Part shown: piece after piece, positions 10,866 through 21,066 of the stretch
Layout: each line of letters opens with the position of its first letter
Position numbering within the stretch: position 1 is the first letter of the stretch
Assembly: GCA_049724395.1 (NCBI GenBank)
Contig: JAUGWO010000314.1
Location: 1 to 39,759, forward strand
Reading direction: 5' to 3'
Length of the DNA stretch: 39,759 nt
From: Spongospora subterranea f. sp. subterranea
Lineage: Eukaryota; Endomyxa: Phytomyxea; Phytomyxea; Plasmodiophorida
Made by a program: the position numbers and the translations under genes
Notes under the pieces: generated by a model
The model's database searches: none
What the model was told of the DNA's origin: nothing
What the model saw: only the letters and a program-made list of their open reading frames with translations

Positions 10866-11963
10866 TCACGGGACATATACGTTGTCGTATGGGGTTGGGC
10901 CTCCAGATCCTTTACAGATTGGTGTGTTACACATCGAATAACACTCACTGACAGTAACGAACTTGTAGTGATGCTTTTTGAAGTAATTGATGACCTGGGT
11001 TAAGACAGCTGTAACAGAATGGCGCCACAGTCAGATCATGACTTGTGATTGCAGTGACCCAGTGATGATGTTACTTTTTCGCATGCCGGAGTAATAGTCG
11101 TGCATGAGAATAACGGCCGAGTTGCCCAGGCCAACGTTTTTTTCGAATCGTTGGATGACACGATCGGCAACGACCTGTGGACACCAGTCCGTTGATCATG
11201 GGGAGAGGGGGGAATATCATGGCGATTAATCAGTGCTGAGTTACTTTGGGGTCGAGGTTTGCCTCGTTTTCGGTATCGTCACTCTCCACATTCCACATTG
11301 ATATGACTAGGCCTGAACACACGTTTGAGTGCATTAAAATTTACAATATAAGTGAAAAAACTAGCTAAACCATTGAAAATATTCACTAAATAGCGATTCC
11401 CGCGTGATCAGCAAAACGAAGAAACAAGCCAGATATACTAGATATAGTGCGAGATCACCAAATATTGTGTTAGTAACAAATACGTGAACAAACTCACCGA
11501 ATTCGTCGGTTATGTGCTGTAGCTGCTCTGGGAGGAGTTCTCCATAAGGTGGGCGGAAATACCAAGGTTGGTGCTCGTACTTTGTGCATCTCTTCACCCA
11601 TTCTATCGAGGTCCGCATCTCAGCATCAATCTCTTCAGTCGCCATCTCAGGCAGATGCCCATGCTTCATGGTGTGCAGTTCCACTTGATGCCCTTCGCTC
11701 ATTATTCTGTACGCCAAGCTGCACAGTTGGTCATCGTCGTAACCTCGGGCTTCTGGTGCCGTGAAGAAAGTTGCAGGGACTCCAGCTGCTTTTAGTTCGC
11801 CCAGAACGGTATCATCGTATAGGAGATCGGGACCGTCGTCGAGGGTTAGCGCCACGACCCGTTTCCCGTTACCACACGACGAGAGCGCCCTGATGTCTTC
11901 TGCATCTAGTGCAAACCCAATGGCGAACACAGACCACCATAAACATACGAACGATGTCGCCAT
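10866..11963 (-). CDS. Polysaccharide (chitin) deacetylase, CE4/NodB family, four exons
   Basis: Spliced model on the minus strand: 11498-11963, 11245-11312, 11075-11174 and 10866-11008. It gives 258 residues with every junction GT-AG and in phase. The N-terminus (residues 1-19, hydrophobic) looks like a secretion signal, so the enzyme should act on cell-wall chitin or a related N-acetylated glycan. All five NodB motifs are visible: TLDDGP (40-45, base and metal Asp), HTMKH (97-101, metal His pair), RPPYGE (137-142), MWNVESDD (about 161-168) and ILMHDYY. The C-terminal YKFVTVSECY is typical of fungal members. Introns are 185, 70 and 66 bases. It is transcribed away from the carboxylase gene at 12689. 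Homology is strong; the substrate is inferred. Confidence 0.93.
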
Positions 11964-12688
11964 TTCAGAACAATGAAGCCTTGATAGAGGTCAAAGCCCT
12001 CGAGTAGGTCGCCAGAGGTAATCTCGAATTAGACGATGAATTGGGAGTGAATGTAATCGACAATTTGTGCTGCACGAGCCAGTTCGAAAGGCAAGCAATG
12101 CGATCATGTGCACGCGTACGACTGTGGCGACCCACATGGAAAACATAACATACACAGAATAAACTCAAAAATATCTAGTAAAAACTCTACCATGCTGTTC
12201 AACCCTCAAAACCACAAAAAAGTTAACCACTCTGCTACGCGGGCAACCAGACGGTAAAATTTATGGCGTTTTGATTATAACAAAAACCGGGTTGGCAATG
12301 CAGTTTTCCATATTGACTGGTATTAGGCGATAGTTGGTAGCGGTTTCCGACCGGATACGTTTCAGAAGTAAACCAGTCCAGGATACGTTTCTTTATGCAA
12401 CACTGATACGTTTCAGAATCTCGGTAAACCAGTACCGTGAACCCACGGGGTTCAGTGTCAGAACTGTATTACGTTTCTTTATGCAACACTGATACAATTT
12501 CAAAATAAACCAATCCAGTCTACGTTTCTGTACGCAAGACTGGTACGTTTCAGAATCTCAGTAAACCAGTCCCGTCTACGTTTCTTTATGCAACACTGAT
12601 ACATTTCAAAATAAACCAATCCAGTCTACGTTTCTGTTCAGTGTACTGTATTGACGCATTTAGGCAATTAATTTTCAAATAGTGATCA
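11964..12688. promoter_or_regulatory. Divergent promoter region between deacetylase and carboxylase genes
   Basis: These 725 bases separate two start codons facing away from each other, so both promoters must lie here. I see no clear TATA box. The right half is filled with imperfect tandem repeats (12348-12640) that end about 50 bases before the carboxylase start. Confidence 0.6.
12348..12640 (+). repeat. Imperfect tandem repeat, units about 50-56 bases
   Basis: Repeated motifs are TACGTTTCTTTATGCAACAC, TGATACGTTTCAGAATCTC and GTAAACCAGT, in about five partly degenerate units. Two unit types (about 50 and 56 bases) seem to alternate. The array sits in the divergent promoter region. Confidence 0.85.
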
Positions 12689-15096
12689 ATGATGAAGGTG
12701 ATCAGACAATCGTTATGTATTGGCAGGAGGTATTCGGGAGCCTATAGACCTTTACAATCGAGGATCGACCCCGCATCAGACGAGTTCGCTGCCGCGTATG
12801 AACACGGCTCAGCTCTGGTCCAACAACTAGAGCATACCGTCACGAAGATCAAACATGGTGGGGACCAGAAATCACGAGATAGGCACGTTTCTCGAGGGAA
12901 GCTGCTGCCCCGGGATAGGATCGATGCGCTTCTTGACAACGGGTATGGAATCGGTATCTGATTTAGGCATATATTTTCCAGGGTGTTTAATTTAATGTCG
13001 GTTATTCAGTGCCCCGTTCCTTGAGTTATCTCAGCTTGCCGGTCATGAGCTATATAAGGATTATACACCTGCCGGCAATATCATCACCGGTATTGGAATG
13101 GTGTCTGGCCGCATGTGCGTCATCGTCTGTAATGATTCAACGGTAACGCTTTCGCCGCCACAGAACATAAAATCACTTAAGATGACACCACTTTGTGCCA
13201 GGTGAAAGGTGGTACATACTATCCTATCACTGTCAAAAAGCATCTTCGGGCCCAGGTACAGAAGGTCGTTAGGAACATTTTCACACCGAGTTTATTAATG
13301 CTGATGTAGGAGATCGCCGAGCAATGTCATTTGCCATGCGTCTACCTCGTGGATTCTGGCGGTGTAAATCTTCCAAATCAGGATTCTGTATTCGCCGACC
13401 GAGACCATTTTGGCCGTATTTTTTACAATCAGGCGCGAATGTCTTCAAGTAAGACGTTGCAACCCAACAGAGATTTTTTTTACCACTGAATTACTTTACT
13501 TACCATAGAATCTATTGCCCAAATCGCGGTGGTTATGGGGTCTTGCACTGCAGGAGGAGCATATGTTCCAGCTATGGCAGATGAGAATGTTATAGTAAAA
13601 AATACAGGGACAGTATTTCTGGCAGGTACGTTTTGGATAGATTTCACACCTGTTTGAAATGACAATGACGTCTAGAACAGGACCGCCTCTTGTAAAAGCA
13701 GCAACGGGAGAGGTCGTATCAGCTGAGGATCTAGGAGGAGCGGACCTTCACTGCCGGGTTTCAGGAGTGATTGATCACTGGGCTGATAATGACGCTCACG
13801 CCATCAGCATTGCCAGGCAGATCGTAGCCACATTACCGCAACAGCGGCTCACGAAGTAGCGTTTTTCTGTGATAGGCAGGATATGAGCTAACACTCTAAT
13901 TGTAAAAGTATGGATGATGCTGCAGTGGAAGCGCCTCTCTACTCGGCTCAGGAATTACGTGGTATCATTCCGGCGGATTCCAAGAAATCGTTTGACGTAC
14001 GGGAAATTATTGCCCGAGTTGTAGACGGAAGCCGCTTTCATGAGTTTAAAAGATTGTATATGCCGGTGTTTGATTTATGTGCGTTTACTAAACGCTGACT
14101 GCACTTAGATATGGAGATACGTTAGTCACCGGATGGGGAAGCATCTATGGCCAAAAAATCGGTGTCATCGCCAACAATGGCATCTTGTTCTCACAATCGG
14201 CACAAAAAGGAGCTCATTTTATTGAAATTTGTACTCAACGGAACATCCCTTTGCTGTAATCGCCATAAACTCGAAGGTTTAGCCATGGTGATTTTGACAT
14301 TGAATTTGTAGATTCCTGCAGAACATCAGCGGGTTTATGGTTGGTAAACAATATGAAGCTGAAGGAATAGCGAAACATGGTGCTAAAATGGTTATGGCTG
14401 TATCTTGCTCACATGTACCGAAACTAACCCTGATCGTTGGAGGGTCATTCGGTGCTGGAAACTACGGTAATTCAACACGTTCATTATGTTGTGTTTGTGT
14501 GTGTGTGCGAAACGGTTCTGATGGATAAATTGAAACACTTTAGGCATGTGCGGTCGTGGTAAATAACTGTAAACTCCCTATCTTACCGTCTTAACAAATT
14601 TGAAAGGTTTTTCCCCGAGGATGCTGTTCATGTGGCCGAACAGTCGAATATCGGTAAGTTTTGGTATGGAACAAAGCCGTTATTTGCCAACATTTTTGAA
14701 AAATCAAGGTAATGGGTGGTGATCAAGCAGCTGGAGTATTGGCTCAGGTTTGAACCGGTAAATTTTTTTTTTACAATGTCAAATTGACTTCGTCAAAGGT
14801 TGCCATTGATAAGGCAACAAGAGAAGGCCGAACGCTTCATGACGAAGAGATCAATAAGATTCGACAACCTTTGTTGGAACAATTTGAGCGTGAGAGTTCA
14901 GCTTTTTATTCATCAGCACGGCTGTGGGATGACGGGTATTCACTCGGCATACACACGTTTTCCACTGTTGATATTAAGTTCCTGTCATTTTAGAATCATT
15001 GACCCCAAGGATACCCGTCAAGTACTGGGCCTTTCTCTTCAAGCCGCCATGAATTTTCAACCATCAAGATCAAATTATGGAGTGTTCCGGATGTAG
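12689..15096 (+). CDS. MCCC2: Methylcrotonoyl-CoA carboxylase beta chain, fourteen exons
   Basis: Exons: 12689-12942, 13010-13142, 13202-13255, 13310-13448, 13509-13625, 13681-13855, 13909-14055, 14109-14255, 14312-14466, 14544-14558, 14607-14653, 14709-14747, 14799-14935 and 14994-15096. The spliced length of 1662 bases gives 553 residues with no break; the human protein has 563. It is the carboxyltransferase half of the mitochondrial biotin enzyme of leucine breakdown, moving CO2 from biotin to 3-methylcrotonyl-CoA. Family blocks are intact: [88 protein letters not shown], ending NYGVFRM. The first 25 residues are basic with few acidic residues, as in a mitochondrial presequence. Exon 10 is only 15 bases long. 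All introns are 50-77 bases and GT-AG. Confidence 0.96.
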
Positions 15097-15343
15097 ACCG
15101 CACTTTCCATATTTTGAATCAATACAGCAGCGAAATTGGTACTATCTGTCAAAAATTCAACGCGATGCTTGCGTTGAAACAATCCGGAAAGCTCTCGTAT
15201 TGTCTCATTAATCCATCGGCATCTTTCATGTCCTGCCAGTTCTTTGTTGTTTTTACTCCAAAAGGTGTTTTTGTTTATAAACTGGGTTATATATGTATGT
15301 GATTATCACAATGGTTACGAGGAATGGGTAAATGCCAGGATGA
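15097..15343. other. Short convergent spacer with ambiguous open frames
   Basis: This lies between the carboxylase stop and the transcription factor stop. Both strands are open for about 60 codons and both readings look moderately protein-like, so I cannot assign a gene. It must carry the ends of both transcripts. Confidence 0.4.
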
Positions 15344-16597
15344 CTATGAATCAGACCCGGATCCAAGCGCTATAAAGCAGAAACTATATGATCTGGGCGA
15401 TATAACTGATGATCGTGTACTGGCCAAGCATTTCCTAGATCGCCCTGATTTATCAACACAGGTGACGATGAGGGTGTCGTCTCCAGCCCCAGACCTGCCC
15501 TGACTCTGGCTCGTCTGGTTCTGGCTCATGAAGAACAGGGAATTGTGTTGGATGACGTTAACCCAATCGGCCTGAGAGATAATCCATGTCCAGAACGGGG
15601 TGAACGCCAGATCATCCGATGTGCGATTGAACATATCACAGAGCTCTTGGGCCGAATACCCGAACAGCCTCACCGCCTCGTCATTAATGTACAGGCCACG
15701 AGCGGGATTAGGAGGTGTCAATAGCGATGGGACCTGAACTGATTTGATGATCGCCACGTTCAGTTCCGACGATGGATGGGATTCAGGCTCATCCGCCTGT
15801 TGAGCCGATATCAACTGGAATGGCGGCCTGAACACGGGCAACGATAATCCCGAACCGATATCGACCCCGATCCCTTTCAGCCTATCCCTGATCTTGGCGA
15901 AGACGGGGGCGGTGACCAGACCGCCCACCAGACTCTCACTAACCTGACAGATCCTCTTGACCGCATTGCCATAGGCCTCGTCGCTTGTCGCCATCCCTTC
16001 GGCCAGGGCGATCTGGCACTGGTAGAGCCACATATCGCTCAGCACCTGACTGAACTCGTGGGACATTGTCTCGACCGATATCAGATGGGGTATCCGATGC
16101 GTTAACCGGCTGTAGATCCCGTCTGGAATCGCGACCGCCTTTCTCTCCTCCACTTCCTTATCCCGAATCCTGTTCCCGCTTCCGCCCCCGCCGCCGCTGC
16201 TGGTCAGCGACGATCTCGCCCCAGACTGCAGCGTCCTCTTCTTATGCACTCGATCATGGCACTGATCGGGCCTGTTCAATCGCACACACCTTCCACAAGG
16301 CCTGGCCTGATCGCAACAGGATTTCGACAGATAACAACAGGTACAAGCGACCTTTGTTCGAGGGTTATTTGGGTCTCGTATCCGTTTACGAGATTTCGGC
16401 CCATCGTCTGACCCGTGCTGGGATTTGGCGATATTCGAGGGAGCCCAATGAATGTCGTGTTCCTGGGCCGGGCTCCACATCGCCAACAAGGGATTGGATG
16501 CGGGGGATTTCGGGTCTGGATCGGGGACCGACGACAACGACGACAGAGCGGTGGCGGTGAGTTCAGACCAGAATGTGGCCATGATAATCGGGTTCAA
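15344..16597 (-). CDS. Zn2Cys6 transcription factor with PAS-like region, ERT1/AcuK-like
   Basis: A 417-codon single-exon frame. A binuclear zinc cluster lies at residues 85-113, with cysteines at 85, 88, 95, 101, 104 and 113 (CX2CX6CX5CX2CX8C), followed by the basic HDRVHKKR that resembles ERT1/AcuK/RDS2 family members. A glycine run (SSGGGGGSGN) follows. Near residues 300-350 a PAS-like segment (LYINDEAVRLFGYSAQEL) matches the PAS fold these factors carry. Known members control gluconeogenesis and non-fermentable carbon use in ascomycetes, binding DNA in the nucleus. The same role here is inference. The middle (150-290) is unassigned. The last 40 residues are unlike typical family ends and may be mis-spliced. 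A second in-frame ATG at 16582 is a possible start. Confidence 0.85.
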   Translation of the reverse strand: MNPIIMATFWSELTATALSSLSSVPDPDPKSPASNPLLAMWSPAQEHDIHWAPSNIAKSQHGSDDGPKSRKRIRDPNNPRTKVACTCCYLSKSCCDQARPCGRCVRLNRPDQCHDRVHKKRTLQSGARSSLTSSGGGGGSGNRIRDKEVEERKAVAIPDGIYSRLTHRIPHLISVETMSHEFSQVLSDMWLYQCQIALAEGMATSDEAYGNAVKRICQVSESLVGGLVTAPVFAKIRDRLKGIGVDIGSGLSLPVFRPPFQLISAQQADEPESHPSSELNVAIIKSVQVPSLLTPPNPARGLYINDEAVRLFGYSAQELCDMFNRTSDDLAFTPFWTWIISQADWVNVIQHNSLFFMSQNQTSQSQGRSGAGDDTLIVTCVDKSGRSRKCLASTRSSVISPRSYSFCFIALGSGSDS

Positions 16598-17207
16598 AAC
16601 GCCTGGTCAGCGCCAGCCGCTCAGGGGGGATTTAAATGGAACTGGCGATTGTAATGATGATGGAGATCTGAGCGGCGCGTGCCTTGACCTGGCCAATTCA
16701 GAAAACTACTTGATATTCCAGATCCGGACACTATCCTTAAACCGTTTCCCAAATCAATGGGGAATTGGAATAAAGTTATCGAATTTGATGTCGTATACCC
16801 TAATTACATCGATACCGCACTCATCTGTCGTGAGTGTTGTTTTGGATAACGAAGCGGACACGGCTTCGGATACTGAAATATCTTCAGTTTCCCCAGTTCT
16901 CAGCTTCAATGGTTCCAGCTCTCCGACACCCGAAAGACTAACACAAATTGCAAAGAGACGGATTTTCCATGTGCGAATTTATGTGTTAGGACTTGTCGTG
17001 AACGAAGATGTCGTAGGTGATGACCAAAACCATGACACAATCCTGAGTGAAACCGTATGCAGTTCACCGTATTTGGCCCATGATCAATTTAAGATTACCG
17101 GCTCATTCGTAAGCGATGACATACGAGGTAGAGTTGGCGATCACCAGATAATACCCTACAGACCGACTCTGGCTGTTCCTGTTTTACCTCATCTCTGGCG
17201 GTGTTGA
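16598..17207 (+). CDS. Unclassified plus-strand frame, divergent from the zinc-cluster gene
   Basis: The plus strand is open in one frame across this whole stretch, long for non-coding sequence. The later part (RIFHVRIYVLGLVVNEDV, then YLAHDQFKITGSFVSDDI) looks like a beta-rich domain. I do not recognise it. A different start in another frame at 16757 (MGNWNKVIEFDVVYPNYID) followed by a GTGAGT donor at about 16829 is also plausible, so the true gene may be spliced. The 5' portion overlaps the likely promoter of the zinc-cluster gene. Treat the limits as uncertain. Confidence 0.3.
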
Positions 17208-17399
17208 CCCCATTCCGAGGATGGGGTTCAGGCCCATCCCCCACTGCCCCTGGTCAACTCATCATCACGTCCCATGATTGCTCTTTGACAATCCGGAAAA
17301 TGAAAACTATTGAAATCCTGATCCTGAAAACAGGGCACTTTCAGGACAAACGGCCTTTCCCTCCATGGCGCCTAAATCACTAAACGATCAATTAAATCC

Positions 17400-17606
17400 G
17401 CTAAACTCAAACAAGCTATGGGATTGAGATCGCCATTACCGGCCCAAATATTGGTCCATGGAACACGGTTATACTGAGTTGATTGTTTAAAATTGCTCCT
17501 GGACGTGGTCGATATCGGTGTTGAAAATGTAGTTGTCGATGTTCGGGCCAAAATGAAATCCAATCGCAGTCTTTCACATATCAAAGTGACTGCTGTTGTG
17601 GCCTAA
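17400..17606 (+). other. Possible terminal exons of the same unclassified plus-strand gene
   Basis: Two short plus-strand stretches look coding: about 17412-17485 (YGIEIAITGPNIGPWNTVIL) and about 17488-17606, ending in TAA at 17604-17606 (LLLDVVDIGVENVVVDVR). They are in different frames and I could not fix the splice between them. They may be the 3' end of the gene suggested at 16598-17207. Confidence 0.25.
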
Positions 17607-17816
17607 AAAATCATAGAACCACCAAACATGAAAGATGACGCCGCTCCAGCAATTGCCCAGGGTTCAGTTCGGTTGACCAAAATAACACGTCTAATGAGCC
17701 ATTGAATGTGGGAAAAATGGTTTCCGACCAATTCACCTGATTGTATTTGAAATGTTTACACAGGTTTATTTAAGCGTTAAAATAGGCGCTGAATGAGAAC
17801 GGTTATAGAAGGGCAT

Positions 17817-19598
17817 CTACAGGTTCATTAAAGCTCCAGCGTCGTGTATAGTCTTGAGCGATAGATCCATGGGAATGACCCCATCAACCCTCCCTGATCG
17901 TGCCTTGTCGAACAGCTCGTTCGCCTTCTGCCGGTCGATCCGGCACCCGAACCCGTTCTCGTACATGACCCCCAGATTGTGGATCGCCACCGTATTCATG
18001 TGGCTGGCCGCCTTCTTACTCCACTTCAGCGCCTTCTTGTAATTGACAGTGACCCCTTTCCCATTCATATACATGGCGCCAACATTGCTCTGTCCTAGAA
18101 CATGTCCTTGTTTCCCGGCCAGTTTGAACCAATGAAAGGCCATCGTTGAGTTCGGTTTGGCCATTCCACTACCAGACATGTACATTAAACCCAGATGAAA
18201 TTGTCCACTGATATATCCTTTCTCAGCGCTCTTCTGGTACCAGAACAGGGCCTCGGCCAGATCGGGTTTGACCCGGCCACGATGGCCGGTCGATAACAGC
18301 ACACCGAGGTTGTTCATGGCGACAGCATGGTCTAACGTCGCCGCCTCCTTATACCATTTCCTGGCGTCGTCTGTGCTGACAGGTAATCCCCCTGATCCGA
18401 TATCGTATAGATATCCAAGACTGAACATGGCCTCGACCGATCCTTTCTTGGTTCGACGCAGAAGGAACAGGAACTGTTCTTTATCCATGTCGTTCCCTTT
18501 ACAATCATTGACCATATCCTCAATGTTCAGCTCATTCGCCACAGTACTAACCCTCTTCTTCGTCACCGTAAATCGCCTGATCCGTTCCACCAAACTCCCT
18601 CTATTGCGATAAATCTGAACCCCATCCGCGTCGTCATCGTCATATTTCCCTGTTTTATCATCGTCGGTTTCCTCAATGTCGTTGATCAGTGATCGCCTCT
18701 GCTGTTTCTCCGACCCTTTTCCAATATTGCCGGCTGTCGTCTTGCTCTTCTCCACCACATCATCCCCTGTCGTATCCTCCGTAAATATAACCGATTTCCT
18801 TGGCAAACTAACAGATGTTGACGCCATTGACCCAGCTCCGATATGTTCTTTAACATCATCATCAGTCCGATTTGCCATTCCAATCCGGTTGAGGTCTGGC
18901 CGTTTACACTGCTCTGTATTCTCAATCCTGGTAGGGCGCCTTAGCGTGCTAGACGGTGCTGTTGTCTTTCTGTTGGGTTCCTCGATCTGAAACCCATCGC
19001 CATTACCATTATGAGCAACTAGATCATTGATCTGCTCAACAATATCCTGATCAATATGATTTCCCCCTATCAACAGCCTCGTTATTCTCTTATTAGTCTG
19101 AAGCGCCCTGATCAACGCCCTTCCGCCATCCGCCCCGATCTGATTATTGCGAATATCGAGCGACGTCAGCGTCAGGCCAGGGGTCACCAACATGTCAGCT
19201 AGCGCCATACACCCGCCATCGCTGGCTTCCACATTAGATAGGGCGAGATGCTCCATCCCCTCATAGCTGGCCAAAGCCTGAGCTAGGGCAGATACAGCAC
19301 CGGGACCGAACCGGTTATCGCTCAGATCCATGGATTTGATCCTAACGCGCGCGTACAGAATACAGACGATCCAGGAGATGGCTTTGCTGCTCAGCTGTTT
19401 ATGGGCCAGACACAGCTCGGGCACATCCCCGCCCTGAACATGATCCTCTTTCTTCATCACCTCCAATAGGTACTTCGCCAGGACACCCATAGCCGCGTCC
19501 CCAAATGGCTCATGATCTAAGGCCTTCACCACGGTTTGCGCCATCGTGTCGCCGGGCAGGAACGGAAGCGACGGGAATGGCGCTGATATCGCGGTCAT
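17817..19598 (-). CDS. LRR plus Sel1-repeat protein
   Basis: A 593-codon frame without introns. Residues about 60-195 are ribonuclease-inhibitor-type leucine-rich repeats (SMDLSDNRFGPGAVSALAQA, SLDIRNNQIGADGGRALIRA). Residues about 200-380 are a polar, acidic, low-complexity linker with basic patches (TKKRVSTVANE). Residues about 381-563 hold five Sel1-like repeats of about 36 residues, e.g. MNNLGVLLSTGHRGR and GQFHLGLMYMSGSGMAK, each with the AxxxLGxxY and Axx(W/L)xxKA pattern. Both repeat types are protein-binding scaffolds, so an adaptor role in the cytoplasm or at membranes is likely but not shown. No signal peptide or membrane segment is evident. It lies 220 bases downstream of the ATP synthase gamma gene on the same strand. 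Confidence 0.9.
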   Translation of the reverse strand: MTAISAPFPSLPFLPGDTMAQTVVKALDHEPFGDAAMGVLAKYLLEVMKKEDHVQGGDVPELCLAHKQLSSKAISWIVCILYARVRIKSMDLSDNRFGPGAVSALAQALASYEGMEHLALSNVEASDGGCMALADMLVTPGLTLTSLDIRNNQIGADGGRALIRALQTNKRITRLLIGGNHIDQDIVEQINDLVAHNGNGDGFQIEEPNRKTTAPSSTLRRPTRIENTEQCKRPDLNRIGMANRTDDDVKEHIGAGSMASTSVSLPRKSVIFTEDTTGDDVVEKSKTTAGNIGKGSEKQQRRSLINDIEETDDDKTGKYDDDDADGVQIYRNRGSLVERIRRFTVTKKRVSTVANELNIEDMVNDCKGNDMDKEQFLFLLRRTKKGSVEAMFSLGYLYDIGSGGLPVSTDDARKWYKEAATLDHAVAMNNLGVLLSTGHRGRVKPDLAEALFWYQKSAEKGYISGQFHLGLMYMSGSGMAKPNSTMAFHWFKLAGKQGHVLGQSNVGAMYMNGKGVTVNYKKALKWSKKAASHMNTVAIHNLGVMYENGFGCRIDRQKANELFDKARSGRVDGVIPMDLSLKTIHDAGALMNL

Positions 19599-19818
19599 AA
19601 TCGCCCGGGGACCCGATTGGACCTATTGCAATCGAGAGCAGGTGCGTCCGGGTGAGATTTGGGAACAGGTAGGACACGTGACAAATCGACCCAAATGAAT
19701 CTGCCAGGATTGATCAGCTGGAACCCAATATCTTCCACTGCACAAGAGATCAACAACATTTGTTCAGCGAACACGCGAAATCGACCTTTGCATTCCCTGC
19801 AATCGTTATGTATTCAAC

Positions 19819-20947
19819 TCATTCAAGGGCTGCAGCACCGGATATGATTTCCGTCAACTCAGTTGTGATACGAGCTTGTCGCGAGCGATTGTACTGAATC
19901 TTGAGCCCATCGATAAGCTCTCCAGCGTTTTTGGTGGAGTTCTCCATGGCCGTCATCTTTTGGGATTGCTCAGTCGTGTTGTTCTCAAGCATGGCTTGGT
20001 AGAACATGGTGGCAGTGGCGTACTCAGCAAGATTGGTCAAGGTTTCTGTTTCGTCGCCTTCGAACTCATACAATGCAAACATGGACAGGTTGGCCATGCG
20101 CTTAGGAACCGATGGAATTTCTTGAATCGAAGTGTCATAAGCAATAGCGGATTTGAACCGGTTAGTTATCATAACTGCAAAATCGAAATCCTGCTTCAAA
20201 AACGCAGAGGAAACAGCTAATGCTTGCTGAAATGTTGGCACAACCTGTTTGCTAATATCAACTAAGGCTGCAGTGAACAGCTCGCCTTGGTTGCGAACAA
20301 GAGCGCTACGACCGCGTTCTCCCAGACAAAAAATTGTGGGCGCCTGCTGCTTCTCATTATCGATCAGGATCCGACGAGTCGCTCTGATAATACTGCTGTT
20401 GGTACCTGAGAAATTACCTCAGAGGGACCCTGAGCAGGCAAGGCCAGTAATTACCGCCGCAAAGACCACGATCAGAACACATTGGAACCATCATCGTTTT
20501 GACACCTTCTTTCATGGTGTACGACACCAGAAACTTAGGATCAGCGGCTTTCTTAGCTTGTAGTTCAGCTTCAGCAGCACGATCTTCCTCTGTTTTCCAT
20601 ACAGCTGCTGTCGGCTGGGCAAATTTACGACCCACGCCGAGCATTTGCTGGACACCACGAAGCTTCGCTGCAGCAACCATCTTTGATGCTTTGGTAATTT
20701 TACGAATACTGGCAACAGATGTAATGCGTTTTTTCACTATACATGATACAAATAAGTCAAAATACGAAATATGTTTGAGCAATAGATCGTACACTCTTTC
20801 TCGGTTGCCATAAATCGGACGCGTCCAGCGGCCGCCCCCTGAATCAAGATTGTTAGCTTTCCCAATCTGGAGAATCAAGCGATGTTTGTGACTCACTAGA
20901 GGCTTCGGTAAGGGCTTGGCAAGTCGAAGGCAATTGAGCGACATCAT
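19819..20947 (-). CDS. ATP3: Mitochondrial ATP synthase gamma subunit, four exons
   Basis: Spliced model on the minus strand: 20897-20947, 20793-20838, 20455-20736 and 19819-20405. It gives 321 residues with all junctions GT-AG and in phase. The protein is the central rotor stalk of the F1 sector, coupling proton flow to ATP synthesis in the mitochondrial matrix. Exon 1 (17 codons) and exon 2 (15 codons plus one base) encode the basic presequence (RLAKPLPKPLGAAAGRVRF) and the mature start MATEKE. Exon 3 opens with the N-terminal coiled coil (IRKITKASKMVAAAKLRGVQ) and carries CSDRGLCGG. Exon 4 ends with the C-terminal helix (YNRSRQARITTELTEIISGA). Length matches fungal homologues. A 48-base minisatellite starts about 120 bases upstream of the start codon. 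ATP3 is the yeast name. Confidence 0.95.
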
Positions 20948-21066
20948 GGGATGCAACCAACACAAGGAGCAAGTGTAAATTTGAAATATGGGGAGGGGGT
21001 TATCGGATCAGATATGGCGACACTACTGATAGTGTATATCAGGACACTGGACCAGACTTGTACTGT

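Noticed and set aside
12215-12265. tRNA-like box A (TAGCAGAGTGGTTAA on the minus strand)
   Set aside because: No box B at the required distance and no acceptor stem can form.
15310-15470. Protein-like plus-strand reading (DDYESDPDPSAIKQKLYDL) ending in a CAG/GTGACG donor-like site
   Set aside because: It lies opposite the C-terminus of the zinc-cluster factor, and no plus-strand partner exon is visible to its right. The zinc-cluster frame is better supported, although its last 40 residues are atypical.
16757-16835. Possible SRP19-like start (VVYPNYID)
   Set aside because: The wording is short and the expected downstream GRRIP and lysine-tyrosine blocks are absent.
18268-18990. Plus-strand frames of about 105-114 codons
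   Set aside because: They are antisense to the LRR-Sel1 gene and have no domain of their own.
20820-20845. NotI and MluI sites close together, as in cloning adaptors
   Set aside because: The bases form part of the in-phase exon 2 of ATP synthase gamma and encode a sensible presequence, so they are natural.
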